64,000 bases of DNA, taken from positions 1 through 64,000 of the forward strand of contig NZ_JAINVZ010000024.1 of assembly GCF_019890615.1 (NCBI RefSeq), written 5' to 3'. The notes beneath the pieces are model-generated. The model was not told the origin of the DNA, did no database searches, and saw only the letters and a program-made list of their open reading frames with translations. The translations under genes and the position numbers were made by a program. This DNA is from Streptantibioticus parmotrematis (GTDB lineage: Bacteria > Actinomycetota > Actinomycetes > Streptomycetales > Streptomycetaceae). This document shows, piece by piece, positions 42,052-51,026 of the stretch; position 1 is the first letter of the stretch; the number at the start of each line of letters is the position of its first letter.

Positions 42052-42618
42052 GTGGCCCTGCCCCGTACCACCGTCGTGCTGGCCGTGACGGCCGCCGTCG
42101 CGTTTCCGCCGGGCGCCGTGCCCGCACCCCTGCCCGGGACGGCCTCGTCGTACACCCGGCCGCGGGACGACGCGGCGCGCGTCCCGCGGGTGCGGCCCCG
42201 CGAGGCGGTCGTGATCTCCACCGGCGGCGGTGCGCCGTGGGCGCGGATGACGCCGTCCCAGGAGGAGTTGTGGCCGCTGCTCGCGCCGGTGGCGCCGACG
42301 CGGCCCGGCGGGCGCGTGCGGGTGGCGCTGGGGCCGGACGCGGCGGGGCTGGTGGGCGACGAGATCACCTCGCCCGCGTTCGGCGGCCGGGTCGTGCTGC
42401 GGGAGACGGCGGCGCGCGCCCGGTGGCAGGCGCGCCGCCCGGCGTCCGCGCGGCCGCTCCACGTGTACGCCGCCGAGGTCACGGTGCGCTGCGGTACGGC
42501 GCCCGGGATGTACCCGGTGTACTTCTCCGGCGGCGCGGCAGACGCGCCGTATCGCTTCGAGACACAGCTGACGGTGGTGCCGGACGGGGCCGACTCGCCC
42601 TCGTCCTGCGGGAGTTGA
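42052..42618 (+). CDS. Putative secreted protein
   Basis: The 188-residue product begins at a GTG after GTGAGGA and has an N-terminal signal-like segment (TTVVLAVTAAVAFPPGAVPA). The mature part is beta-rich, with two cysteines near VTVRCGTAPGMYPVYF and SSCGS. No family was recognised. It ends three bases before the stop of convergent mnmA. Its cysteine-containing, secreted nature parallels the divergent lipoprotein at 41391-41879. Confidence 0.6.
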   Translation: MALPRTTVVLAVTAAVAFPPGAVPAPLPGTASSYTRPRDDAARVPRVRPREAVVISTGGGAPWARMTPSQEELWPLLAPVAPTRPGGRVRVALGPDAAGLVGDEITSPAFGGRVVLRETAARARWQARRPASARPLHVYAAEVTVRCGTAPGMYPVYFSGGAADAPYRFETQLTVVPDGADSPSSCGS

Positions 42619-42621
42619 CGC

Positions 42622-43779
42622 TCAGGCGTGCGCCGCGGCCGGGCGCTCGCGCCGCTCGGTCGTGGCGATGGTGGCGGAGCCGACCACCTGGGTGCCGTCG
42701 TAGAGCACGACCGCCTGGCCCGGCGCGACCCCGCGCACCGGCTGCGCGAAGCGCACCCGCAGCTCGCCGTCGACGACCTCGGCGCGTACGGGCACGTCCT
42801 CGCCGTGGGCGCGCAGTTGCGCGGTGTACGCGGCCTCACCGGCCGGGGGCACGTCGCCGCACCAGCGCGGGCGGATCGCGGTCAGCCCGGTGACGTCCAG
42901 CGCCTCGGCCGGGCCGACGGTGACGGTGTTGTCGACCGGCGAGATGTCCAGCACGTAGCGCGGCTTGCCGTCGGGGGCCGGGGTGCCGATGCGCAGGCCC
43001 TTGCGCTGGCCGATGGTGAAGCCGTACGCGCCCTCGTGGCTGCCGACGCGGGTGCCGTCCTCGTCCACGATGGCGCCTTCGGCGGTGCCGAGCCGCTTGG
43101 CCAGGAAGCCCTGGGTGTCGCCGTCGGCGATGAAGCAGATGTCGTGGCTGTCGGGCTTGCGGGCGACGGCCAGGCCGCGGCGCTCGGCCTCGGCGCGGAT
43201 CTCGTCCTTGGTGGTGAGGGTGTCGCCGAGCGGGAACATCGCGTGGGCGAGCTGCCGGTCGTCCAGCACGCCGAGCACGTAGCTCTGGTCCTTGGCGGCG
43301 TCGCTCGCCCGGTGCAGTTCGCGGCGGCCGTCGCCGTGGGTGACGACCGTCGCGTAGTGGCCGGTGCACACCGCGTCGAAGCCCAGCGCCAGCGCCTTGT
43401 CCAGCAGCGCGGCGAACTTGATCTTCTCGTTGCAGCGCAGGCACGGGTTGGGGGTGCGGCCGGCCGCGTACTCGCTGACGAAGTCCTCGACCACGTCCTC
43501 GCGGAACCGTTCCGCCAGGTCCCACACGTAGAACGGGATGCCGATCACGTCGGCGGCGCGGCGGGCGTCGCGGGAGTCCTCGATCGTGCAGCAGCCGCGC
43601 GCTCCGGTACGGAACGACTGCGGGTTGGCGGACAGCGCGAGGTGGACGCCGGTCACGTCGTGGCCCGCCTCGGCCGCGCGGGCGGCGGCGACGGCGGAGT
43701 CCACGCCGCCGGACATGGCGGCCAGCACGCGCAGCCGGGAGCCGTCGCGGGGGCCTGTGGGTGCACCTGGGAAAGTCAT
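42622..43779 (-). CDS. mnmA: tRNA-specific 2-thiouridylase
   Basis: The 385-residue enzyme adds sulfur to U34 of tRNAs for Lys, Glu and Gln. It has the PP-loop [15 protein letters not shown], the first catalytic Cys in [14 protein letters not shown], the second in [12 protein letters not shown], and the C-terminal tRNA-contacting barrel ([12 protein letters not shown]). The ATG at 43779 has a GGAGGGG ribosome site. It follows the cysteine desulfurase gene by 52 bp on the same strand, which supplies the persulfide sulfur. Confidence 0.96.
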   Translation of the reverse strand: MTFPGAPTGPRDGSRLRVLAAMSGGVDSAVAAARAAEAGHDVTGVHLALSANPQSFRTGARGCCTIEDSRDARRAADVIGIPFYVWDLAERFREDVVEDFVSEYAAGRTPNPCLRCNEKIKFAALLDKALALGFDAVCTGHYATVVTHGDGRRELHRASDAAKDQSYVLGVLDDRQLAHAMFPLGDTLTTKDEIRAEAERRGLAVARKPDSHDICFIADGDTQGFLAKRLGTAEGAIVDEDGTRVGSHEGAYGFTIGQRKGLRIGTPAPDGKPRYVLDISPVDNTVTVGPAEALDVTGLTAIRPRWCGDVPPAGEAAYTAQLRAHGEDVPVRAEVVDGELRVRFAQPVRGVAPGQAVVLYDGTQVVGSATIATTERRERPAAAHA

Positions 43780-43831
43780 AGCCCCTCCAGGGTACGGGGC
43801 CGCGGCACGCGCTCGTGTGGCTGTGGTGTGG

Positions 43832-45001
43832 CTAGAGCAGCCCGGCGCTGCGGGCTCGTTCCACGACGGGACCGATGGCCTTGGCGACCTCGGCGACGTC
43901 GCCCGCGGTCGAGGTGTGGCCGAGGGAGAAGCGCAGCGAGCCGCGGGCCCGGTCGGAGTCGGCGCCCATCGCCAGCAGCACGTGGCTGGGCTGGGCGACG
44001 CCCGCGGTGCAGGCCGAGCCGGTGGAGCACTCGATGCCCTGCGCGTCGAGCAGCAGCAGCAGGGAGTCGCCCTCGCAGCCGGGGAACGAGAAGTGGGCGT
44101 TGGCGGCGAGCCGCCCGGCCGGATCGGGGTCGCCGTTGAGCACCGCGTCGGGGACCGCCTCACGCACCGCGTCGACCAGCTGGTCGCGCAGCGCCCCCAC
44201 CTCGCGTACGAACTCCGTCCTGCGCCGCGCGGCCAGCGTCCCGGCGGTGGCGAAGGCGGCGATCGCGGGCACGTCGAGCGTCCCGGAGCGCACGTCGCGT
44301 TCCTGCCCGCCGCCGTGCAGCAGCGGCACCGGGGCGCACTCGCGGCGCAGCAGCAACGCGCCGATCCCGTACGGGCCGCCGACCTTGTGCGCGCTGACCG
44401 TCATCGCGTCGAGCCCGCTCGCGGCGAAGTCCACGTCCGCCTGGCCGAACGCCTGCACCGCGTCGGAGTGCAGGGGGACGTCGAACTCCCGCGCGACGGC
44501 GGCGAGTTCGGCGACCGGCATGATCGTGCCGACCTCGTTGTTGGCCCACATCACGGTGGCGAGCGCGACGTCGTGCGGGTCGCGCTCGATCGCCTCACGC
44601 AACGCTTCGGGCCGAACCCGGCCGCACCCGTCGACCGGCAGCCACTCGACGCGGGCGCCCTCGTGGTCGGCGAGCCAGTGCACGGCGTCGAGCACCGCGT
44701 GGTGCTCGACGGGGCTGGCCAGGACCCGGGCGCGGGCCGGGTCGGCGTCGCGCCTGGCCCAGTACAGGCCCTTGACGGCGAGGTTGTCGGCCTCGGTGCC
44801 GCCGCTGGTGAAGACCACTTCGCTGGGACGCCCTCCGAGGGCGGCGGCCAGCGCCTCCCGGGACTCCTCGACGGTCCGGCGGGCACGCCGCCCGGACGCG
44901 TGCAGCGAGGAGGCGTTCCCGGCAAGGCTGAGCTGCGCGCTCATCGCCTGAACCGCCTCCGGGAGCATCGGAGTGGTGGCGGCGTGGTCGAGGTAGGCCA
45001 T
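43832..45001 (-). CDS. Cysteine desulfurase
   Basis: The 389-residue fold-type I PLP enzyme takes sulfur from cysteine. It begins [15 protein letters not shown], binds PLP through the Lys in [15 protein letters not shown], and carries the active-site Cys in [20 protein letters not shown]. The long lobe with STGSACTAG is of the IscS/NifS class. Placement before mnmA points to a role in tRNA thiolation, with a possible wider role in Fe-S supply. Confidence 0.94.
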   Translation of the reverse strand: MAYLDHAATTPMLPEAVQAMSAQLSLAGNASSLHASGRRARRTVEESREALAAALGGRPSEVVFTSGGTEADNLAVKGLYWARRDADPARARVLASPVEHHAVLDAVHWLADHEGARVEWLPVDGCGRVRPEALREAIERDPHDVALATVMWANNEVGTIMPVAELAAVAREFDVPLHSDAVQAFGQADVDFAASGLDAMTVSAHKVGGPYGIGALLLRRECAPVPLLHGGGQERDVRSGTLDVPAIAAFATAGTLAARRRTEFVREVGALRDQLVDAVREAVPDAVLNGDPDPAGRLAANAHFSFPGCEGDSLLLLLDAQGIECSTGSACTAGVAQPSHVLLAMGADSDRARGSLRFSLGHTSTAGDVAEVAKAIGPVVERARSAGLL

Positions 45002-45044
45002 GATGCGGTGATTCTACGGGGCGGGGGGTGGTTGTGGTTGCGGT

Positions 45045-45266
45045 GCGTTTCCGCACCCACCCACCCGAGCCACGGCCGGTGGGTGGCCTGCTGCGGGGCT
45101 CCGCCCCGCGAGCCCCGGACGCGGGGGCTCCGCCCCCTGCACCCCGGTCGGCGACCGGCACGGGCCGGCTGCCCGAGCGGGGGCTGTCGGGGGGCGGGGC
45201 GGAGCCCTGCGGGGGGTCGGGGGGCCGCCCACCGGTCGTGGCTCGGGTGGGTGGGTGCGGAAACGC
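45045..45266. repeat. 222-bp intergenic palindrome with 43-bp arms
   Basis: Arms 45045-45087 and 45224-45266 are inverted copies matching at 41 of 43 positions (outermost bases GCGTTTCCGCACCCACCCAC). Weaker pairing extends some 15-20 bp further out on both sides. The interior carries GGGGCTCCGCCCC-type hairpin units on both sides and no ORF of coding character. It fills nearly all of the 281-bp gap between the thioesterase stop and the cysteine desulfurase start. Confidence 0.7.
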
Positions 45267-45282
45267 GCCGCAACCCCCACCC

Positions 45283-46134
45283 TCACCCCAAAAGAACCCG
45301 CGCCAACTGCCGTGACTGCGCGACCAGCCGGTCCTGCGCGTCCCAGACCTCCGCGTCCTCCTCCAGGAAGCCCCCGGCGAGGTTCCGCGTCACGATGCCG
45401 ACCCGCAGCGGGCCGGGGGCGGGCCTGCACCTGATGTGGGTGGTCAGTTCGACCGTCGGGACCCACCCCTGCAACCCCATCTCGAACGCCGTGGGCGGCA
45501 GCGCGTCCACCGTCAGCAGCAGCGACAGCGGATCCGCGTCGCGCCCGTCCGCCAGCCCGAACCACGCCCGCATCTCGCCCCGCCCGCTCGGCGTGCCCAG
45601 CGCCCACCCCGCGGTCGCCGGGTCGAGCCGCAGGTCGAGGCGTTTGGCGATCTCCGTGCTGCCGGAGATGACCGGCAGGCCGCCGGGGGCGTCCTCACCG
45701 CCGGGGCAGTGCTCGTAGGGCGGGATGGCGAACGGCTTGGCCGTCGTGCGCACGTCGTCCGGCAGCGCGGCCAGATCGCCGTACGAGGCGGTGACGCGCA
45801 GCCGTTCCACCTCGCGGCCCTCGGCGTCGGTCTGGAGCAGCCGGGCGGAGCCGGTGGACATCGTGCGGCCGGTGCGGATCACCTCGGTGCGCACGACCGC
45901 GGGGCCGGGCTCGGACGGCGTGAGGTAGTGCGCGGTGACGGTGAACGGATCGGGGTGCGGCAGCACGGCGCCGAGCGCGCGGGCGGTCAGCGCGAGGAGG
46001 TAGCCGCCGTTGACGGCGCGCAGGATCGTCCAGCCCTCCGACAGCCGCGCGTCGAACACGCCGGGCTCGCCGGCCCTGGCCGTGACCGCGGTGTCGCGGT
46101 CGAACTCGCTGTCCCCGATGGTTCCCTGTGCCAT
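45283..46134 (-). CDS. Acyl-CoA thioesterase family protein (double hotdog)
   Basis: The 283-residue protein fits the TesB-like double hotdog layout. The first fold covers SEGWTILRAVNGGYLLALTARALGAVLPHPDPFTVTAHYLTP and the second [42 protein letters not shown]. Such enzymes hydrolyse acyl-CoA thioesters in the cytoplasm; the chain-length preference is unknown. The ATG at 46134 is chosen. A 12-bp perfect palindrome lies about 25 bp upstream. Confidence 0.85.
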   Translation of the reverse strand: MAQGTIGDSEFDRDTAVTARAGEPGVFDARLSEGWTILRAVNGGYLLALTARALGAVLPHPDPFTVTAHYLTPSEPGPAVVRTEVIRTGRTMSTGSARLLQTDAEGREVERLRVTASYGDLAALPDDVRTTAKPFAIPPYEHCPGGEDAPGGLPVISGSTEIAKRLDLRLDPATAGWALGTPSGRGEMRAWFGLADGRDADPLSLLLTVDALPPTAFEMGLQGWVPTVELTTHIRCRPAPGPLRVGIVTRNLAGGFLEEDAEVWDAQDRLVAQSRQLARVLLG

Positions 46135-46158
46135 GCGGTGCACCGTACACCCAAAAGT

Positions 46159-46170
46159 TACCGGCCGGTA
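46159..46170. promoter_or_regulatory. 12-bp palindrome upstream of the thioesterase gene
   Basis: TACCGGCCGGTA is a perfect palindrome lying 25 bp before the thioesterase ATG. TetR-type regulators of fatty-acid metabolism in actinomycetes use operators of similar build. It is short enough to arise by chance in GC-rich DNA. Confidence 0.35.
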
Positions 46171-46201
46171 GCCCCGATAACTCCCGCTCCGGCGGCTCCG
46201 C

Positions 46202-46900
46202 TCACAGCTCGTCCACCGGCTCCGTCGCCGTGCTCCTACGGTGCCAGGCGCGCGGCGCCCGCCAGCCGAACCTCATCGCCAGCAGCCGCAGCACGAACGC
46301 GGTCGCCGCCGCCGCGCCGCTGCCGAACGCGGTGAGCGCGTGGAAGCGGATCAGCAGCGCCACGATGGTGGCCCCGACCAGCGCGGGCACCGCGTACAGG
46401 TCGCGGTCCCAGCGCAGCAGCGACGGCACCTCCTGCGCGAGCACGTCGCGGAAGACGCCGCCGCCGACCGCCGTCAGCAGTCCGAGCGCGGCGGACGCGG
46501 TCAGGCCGAGGCCGTAGGCGTGCGCCTTCGTCGTGCCGGTCACGCAGAACAGCCCGAGTCCCGCCGCGTCCGCGACCATCACGGCGCGGTTGATGCGTTC
46601 GACCTGCGGGTGCAGGAAGAAGACCAGCACGGTCGCGCCGAGCGGGGTCAGGAAGTAGCCGAGGTCGGTGAAGGCGGCGGGCGGGACCGCACCAATGATC
46701 AGGTCCCGCAGCACGCCGCCGCCGAGCGCGGTGACCTCGGCGAGCACGGCCATCCCGAAGACGTCGAGGTTCTTGCGCACGGCGAGCAGCGCGCCGGAGA
46801 TCGCGAAGACGAAGATGCCCGCCATGTCCAGGGAGTGCTGGACGGACGGCGTGAAGAAGCCGACGACGGGGACGGGCGGGACGGGCAGGCGCGGGGTCAC
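46202..46900 (-). CDS. TRIC-type (UPF0126) membrane channel protein
   Basis: The 232-residue protein has seven hydrophobic segments and two internal repeats with the family motif GGGxxRD (ALGGGVLRDLIIG and AVGGGVFRDVLA). Prokaryotic TRIC proteins form homotrimeric potassium-permeable channels. It begins at a GTG (VTPRLPVPP), though translation could also start later. The C-terminus is basic and cytosolic. It stands alone, divergent from a DUF885 gene. Confidence 0.88.
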   Translation of the reverse strand: MTPRLPVPPVPVVGFFTPSVQHSLDMAGIFVFAISGALLAVRKNLDVFGMAVLAEVTALGGGVLRDLIIGAVPPAAFTDLGYFLTPLGATVLVFFLHPQVERINRAVMVADAAGLGLFCVTGTTKAHAYGLGLTASAALGLLTAVGGGVFRDVLAQEVPSLLRWDRDLYAVPALVGATIVALLIRFHALTAFGSGAAAATAFVLRLLAMRFGWRAPRAWHRRSTATEPVDEL

Positions 46901-47004
46901 GCAGACAGTTCTACCTGGCCGGATCCCGTACGCCCCCATCCGGCGGCGGGGTGCCGTCGCCGAACCGCCCCCGCCGCCGCCCGCCGCTCGCTACCGTCGC
47001 CCCC

Positions 47005-48558
47005 ATGGACACCCGACTGCGCGCGGTCTGCGATCTGATGGTGCCCGTCGTCCGGGAGATGGCGGGGCGGCACGAGTACGACGGCGTACCGCAGGACCTG
47101 TCGCCGGAGGGGGTGCGGCGCGGCCTGGACGCGCTGGCCCGCGCCCGGCGCGACACCCCCGCGCGCCCGGACCCGCACGACGAGGCGCACCTCGGCGTCT
47201 TCGAGGAGGCGGTACGGGTGCAGTTCGCCGAGCTGGAACTGCACCGCCGCGACCCCTACCTGCACCTGTCCAACCTCGAACTGGCCGCCTACGACCGCGC
47301 CTACGCGCCCGAGCCGGAGCGGGCCGAGGCGCGGCGGCGGCACCTGGCGCAATGGCCGGACGTGGTGGACGCGGCGATCGCCTCGCTGGACCGGCTGAGC
47401 GCGCCGGTGGCGGGTGCGCTGCTGGCGGCGGTGCGGGGGCTCGCGGCCGGGGTCGACCCCGCGCGGGACGCCGCCGCCGACGCGCTCGTGGCACACGAGA
47501 GGCTGGTGGCGCACGTCGCCCGGGCCGCCGAGACCGGTGACCCCGATCCCCGCCTCGGCGGCGCGGCGCTGGCGCAACTGATGGGCAGTCAAGAGGGCGT
47601 GGTGGTCGACCTGTCGGAGCTGGCGGACGCCGCCGAAGCCGAACGCGGCCGGATGCAGGCGCTGTTGACCGAGTCGTGCGCCGCGCTCGATCCGCGCCGC
47701 AAGCCCGCCGAGCTGGTCCAGGAGCTGACCGCCGACCACCCGGACGCCTCGGGCGTGATCCCCGAGGCCGCCGAACTCACCCGTGAACTGGTCGAGTTCA
47801 CCCGCGAGCGGCGTCTCGTGCCGTACCTGGACGGCGAGTGCAGGGTCGGCCTCGCGCCCGCGTCGCGCCGCTGGTCGTCGGCGATGATGACCTGGGCCGC
47901 GCCCTACGAGCCGGACGCCCCGTCCTGGTACCACGTCACGCCGCCCGACCCCGCCTGGCCGCGCGAGCAGCGCGAGGAGTGGCTGACCCTCTTCAGCCGC
48001 ACCGGCCTGCCCGCGGTGACGGCGCACGAGGTCGCGCCGGGGCACTACTCGCACGGCCGCGCGCTGCGGCACGCCACCACCGACGTGCGGCGCACGCTGC
48101 ACTCCCTGGCGTTCTGCGAGGGCTGGGCGCACTACGCGGAGGAGATGTGCGTCGAGGAGGGTTTCCGTTCCGGCGACCCGCGCTTCGCCATCGGCGTCGC
48201 TCTGGAGGCACTGGTCCGCGTCACCCGGCTGACCTGCGCGATCGGCCTGCACACCGGGGCGATGGACGTGGCCGAGGCGACCGAGCGCTTCATCAGGGAC
48301 GCCCACCTGGCGCGGGCCGCCGCGGCCTCGGAGGCCCGCCGGGGCACCTTCGACGCGGCGTACGGGCGCTACACGTGGGGCAAGCTGGCGCTGCTGTCGC
48401 TGCGGGAGCGGGCCCGGGAGCGCTGGGGCGCGGACTTCACGCCGGCGCGCTTCCACGCGGCGCTGCTGGCGCTGGGCAGCCCGCCGCTGGGGCTGGTCGA
48501 CGCGGCGCTGGACGCGCGGGTACGCGACGCAGCGCCGCGGGCGGGCCGGACGCCGTAG
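47005..48558 (+). CDS. DUF885-family protein, putative metallopeptidase
   Basis: The 517-residue protein is of the DUF885 type, a mostly helical family related to zinc carboxypeptidases of the thermolysin-like clan. The likely metal motif is TAHEVAPGHYSHG (HExxPGH), and the conserved FCEGWAHYAEEM follows about 25 residues later, supplying a glutamate. The protein has no signal peptide, so it acts in the cytoplasm. The ATG at 47005 is used because upstream residues are basic non-coding type. Substrate unknown. Confidence 0.82.
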   Translation: MDTRLRAVCDLMVPVVREMAGRHEYDGVPQDLSPEGVRRGLDALARARRDTPARPDPHDEAHLGVFEEAVRVQFAELELHRRDPYLHLSNLELAAYDRAYAPEPERAEARRRHLAQWPDVVDAAIASLDRLSAPVAGALLAAVRGLAAGVDPARDAAADALVAHERLVAHVARAAETGDPDPRLGGAALAQLMGSQEGVVVDLSELADAAEAERGRMQALLTESCAALDPRRKPAELVQELTADHPDASGVIPEAAELTRELVEFTRERRLVPYLDGECRVGLAPASRRWSSAMMTWAAPYEPDAPSWYHVTPPDPAWPREQREEWLTLFSRTGLPAVTAHEVAPGHYSHGRALRHATTDVRRTLHSLAFCEGWAHYAEEMCVEEGFRSGDPRFAIGVALEALVRVTRLTCAIGLHTGAMDVAEATERFIRDAHLARAAAASEARRGTFDAAYGRYTWGKLALLSLRERARERWGADFTPARFHAALLALGSPPLGLVDAALDARVRDAAPRAGRTP

Positions 48559-48570
48559 GGCACAGGCGGG

Positions 48571-49479
48571 TCAGACGCCGTAGGGCGGGCCGTACGCCTG
48601 CGGGGGCTGCGGCGGGTACCGCGTGGGCGGATGCGGGTACGGCGCGGGGGCGCCGGGGTACTGGGTCGGCGCGTTCGGGCCCGGGTAGGCGGCCGTGGGG
48701 TACGTCGTCGGGTCGGCCCAGCCGCCGGGCGCCGCGGAGGGGCCGGGCGGGGCCATCGCGGCGGTGGCGCCGTAGGCCACGTCGCGGTCGTAGAACGGCC
48801 GGGCGCAGGCCCGCAGCCACATCGCGACCGGGTCGAACTCGTCGGAGAGCGCGACGGTGGCGACCCGTACCCCGTCCGGGGCGGCGCCCACCGACTGCCC
48901 CATCATCGCCCGTACCGCCTCCACAGCGGCCGGGCCCGAGTCGTACAGGTCGACGCCTATCGCGAGGTACGGCTCGCCGAGCGCGGGACGCACCCAGGCG
49001 CCGCGCAGCGCCCTGACCGGGGGCGTGCGCTGGGCGTGCTGGGTCAGCAGGCCGTAGAACCCGGTGACGGGCAGGGCCGGTTCGCCGATCTGGAGCGGGC
49101 CCGCCGGGGTGCGCTCCAGGCCGGTGGCGATGCGGCGCAGGTCGAGCCAGGGCACGCCGACGCCGCCACCGGGCGCGTGCGGGTTGAGCCACAGGCCGAA
49201 GCGCTCGCCGTACAGCTCGGTGGCGACCTCGTGGCCGGAGACCACCTCGTGCGAACGGTTCCAGCCACAGGTCAGCAGTTCCTGCGCGGAGGTGACGCAC
49301 GGCGCGTAGCCGTGGCCGTCGACCTCCATGTTCCCGTACTGGGCGTCCGGGGAGCCGGGCGTGCCGTGCCACAGCAGCATCCAGACCTGGCCGTCGGCCA
49401 GCGCGCGCAACAGCGCCTCGTACGTGTCGTACCGGCCGGGCGCCACCTGGCGCAGCGCGTCCTCCACGCCCGCGTTCAC
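48571..49479 (-). CDS. SseB C-terminal domain protein
   Basis: The 302-residue protein has an N-terminal conserved half with GQVWMLLWHGTPGSPDAQYGNMEVDGHGYAPCVTSAQEL, typical of SseB-type domains, and a second part (ALRGAWVRPALGEPYLAIGVDLYD through PVAMWLRACARPFYDR) matching the SseB C-terminal domain. The last ~60 residues are Pro/Tyr/Gly-rich (PTQYPGAPAPYPHPP). The exact role is unknown; E. coli SseB was named for enhanced serine sensitivity. It is interesting beside a second SseB protein and the glycine/serine genes. Confidence 0.75.
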   Translation of the reverse strand: MNAGVEDALRQVAPGRYDTYEALLRALADGQVWMLLWHGTPGSPDAQYGNMEVDGHGYAPCVTSAQELLTCGWNRSHEVVSGHEVATELYGERFGLWLNPHAPGGGVGVPWLDLRRIATGLERTPAGPLQIGEPALPVTGFYGLLTQHAQRTPPVRALRGAWVRPALGEPYLAIGVDLYDSGPAAVEAVRAMMGQSVGAAPDGVRVATVALSDEFDPVAMWLRACARPFYDRDVAYGATAAMAPPGPSAAPGGWADPTTYPTAAYPGPNAPTQYPGAPAPYPHPPTRYPPQPPQAYGPPYGV

Positions 49480-49625
49480 CGTCGGATCCGCCCCTTCTGC
49501 TCCATCGGTCCGTGTCCGCCCGTCATCCCCTCAGGTTAGGGGTGCGTCTCAGGTTAGAGGGACGCTCTGACACATCAGGACGCAGGGACGGGGTGGCCGG
49601 TTCACGCCCCCGCGCACCGCGCGGG

Positions 49626-50666
49626 TCAGTCGCGGGTGAAGAACGGGGGGACCCGCTCGTGGATCCAGTCCCCCAGTGGGTCCTGGGCGACGTCCAGCAG
49701 CAGCAGGTTCACCGGCCACGGCAGCGGCGCGGCGCCCAGGGCTCGGCCGATGGCGTCCATCGCGGCGGCCCGGTCCTCCTCCTGCCAGCGGTCGAGCTCG
49801 ACGCCGACGAAGAGCGTGGGCGGCTGGTCCTCGACCGCTCCCAGTGCCCGCCGCGCCGACAGCACGACCGGGGTGACCGCGAACTCGCCCGCGGCGGCGG
49901 CCAGGAAGTCCACCGGCTCGTCGCTCGGCGCCGGCTCCCACAGCCGTACGCGGGCGCCCGCGCCGGTGGAGTCGCGGCACAGGTCGCCGATCGCGGCCGC
50001 GGGCAGCGGGATGCCGACGGCGCCGCCGGGGTTGACCGCGATACCCACCCTGGGCGGCAGACCGCGGGCGAACTCCCGGCCGGGCAGCACGCCGAAGGCC
50101 ATGCCGGGCGCGGCGCGCCGCAGTTGTTCCTCCGAGCTGAAGACCGGCACGAACAGCCCGCCGTCCATGACGAACGTCGGAAGGCCCGCGTCCGGCGTGC
50201 CCTGCGGCAGCGGCACCCAGACCGCGGAGCGGCCCAGCACCTCGACGACCCGGGGGGTGGCGCCGGGCTCGCCGAGCGCGGCGGTCAGCACCTCCTCCAG
50301 CTCGTTGGACGGCCAGCCGGAGCCGTGCGGCAGCGCGGGCTCGGGGGTCAGGTAGGGGTCGGCGGGCTCCACGCCGCCGTAGGGGCCCGTGGGCATCGCG
50401 GCGAGCCCGCCACCGTGGGAGCCGGGCAGCCCGCCGTCGTGGGCACCGGGCAGCCCGCCGTCGTAGAACCCCTGGGGGACGCCGCCGTAGAGCCCAGGCG
50501 CGGTGCCGTCGTAGAGCCCGGGGGCGGCTCCGTCGTAGAGCCCCTGGGGGGTGCCGTCGTAGAAGCCCGGCGCGGCGCCGTCGTGCGCGCCCGGGGCCGC
50601 GTCTTCCCAGCCGCCGGTGCCTCCGGCTCCGGTGCCTCCGGTCGCGTCGCCTGCCGGAACGTTCAT
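49626..50666 (-). CDS. SseB-family protein with N-terminal octapeptide repeats
   Basis: The 346-residue protein has eight tandem 8-residue repeats (residues ~23-86, type AAPGLYDG) followed by an SseB domain (ELEEVLTAALGEPGATPRVVEVLGRSAVWVPLP, FVMDGGLFVPVFSSEEQLRR) and a second region ending in WPVNLLLLDVAQDPLGDWIHERVPPFF. The repeats are likely unstructured. An AGGTGGGG site precedes the ATG at 50666. It lies 146 bp downstream of the other SseB gene's start on the same strand and is divergent from the glycine riboswitch-gcvT unit, which fits a link to serine/glycine metabolism. Confidence 0.78.
   Translation of the reverse strand: MNVPAGDATGGTGAGGTGGWEDAAPGAHDGAAPGFYDGTPQGLYDGAAPGLYDGTAPGLYGGVPQGFYDGGLPGAHDGGLPGSHGGGLAAMPTGPYGGVEPADPYLTPEPALPHGSGWPSNELEEVLTAALGEPGATPRVVEVLGRSAVWVPLPQGTPDAGLPTFVMDGGLFVPVFSSEEQLRRAAPGMAFGVLPGREFARGLPPRVGIAVNPGGAVGIPLPAAAIGDLCRDSTGAGARVRLWEPAPSDEPVDFLAAAAGEFAVTPVVLSARRALGAVEDQPPTLFVGVELDRWQEEDRAAAMDAIGRALGAAPLPWPVNLLLLDVAQDPLGDWIHERVPPFFTRD
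50409..50600 (-). repeat. Eight 24-bp tandem repeats inside the SseB-family gene
   Basis: The units encode octapeptides of the form x-x-P-G-x-Y/H-D-G (AAPGAHDG, AAPGFYDG, TPQGLYDG, AAPGLYDG, TAPGLYGG, VPQGFYDG, GLPGAHDG, GLPGSHGG). They keep the frame at any copy number, so the number may vary between strains. Confidence 0.8.
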
Positions 50667-50777
50667 CTCCACCCCACCTGTCACCGCGCGTCCTGCCGCG
50701 CGAAACCTTACTGCCCTGGCCCGGCGCCGGAACCCGTGCAATGATGACGCCGCCAACTGCATACCGGCCGCTCGACT

Positions 50778-50982
50778 CCGTGCGGGAGAGTCCCCGGCAG
50801 CACTCCGCCGGGGCGCCGAAGGAGCAAGTCCTCCCTTGAATCTCTCAGGCCCCGATACCGCACGGTCTAGGCAGATCTGAAAAGCGGGCCGCCCGTCAGG
50901 GCCGCCCCACCCAAGGTGCAAGCCGCGCCCCCGCATGGGTGTCGTGGTGAACCTCTCAGGTTCCGATGACAGATGGGGAGGA
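50778..50982 (+). promoter_or_regulatory. Tandem glycine riboswitch
   Basis: Two glycine aptamers lie in series before gcvT. The first is closed by CCGTGCGG (50778-50785) with CCGCACGG (50858-50865) and contains GGGAGAG, AAGGAGCAA and AATCTCTCAGG followed by CCGATACCG. The second contains AAGCGGGC, AAGGTGCAAGC and ACCTCTCAGG followed by TTCCGATGACAGA. These are the conserved core elements of the class. It should switch on the glycine-cleavage genes when glycine is high. It explains most of the 360-bp gap 50667-51026. Confidence 0.93.
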
Positions 50983-51026
50983 CCGTCATCGCCATGCCCT
51001 CCGTCACCCTGGGAGCCTCCGTACCC

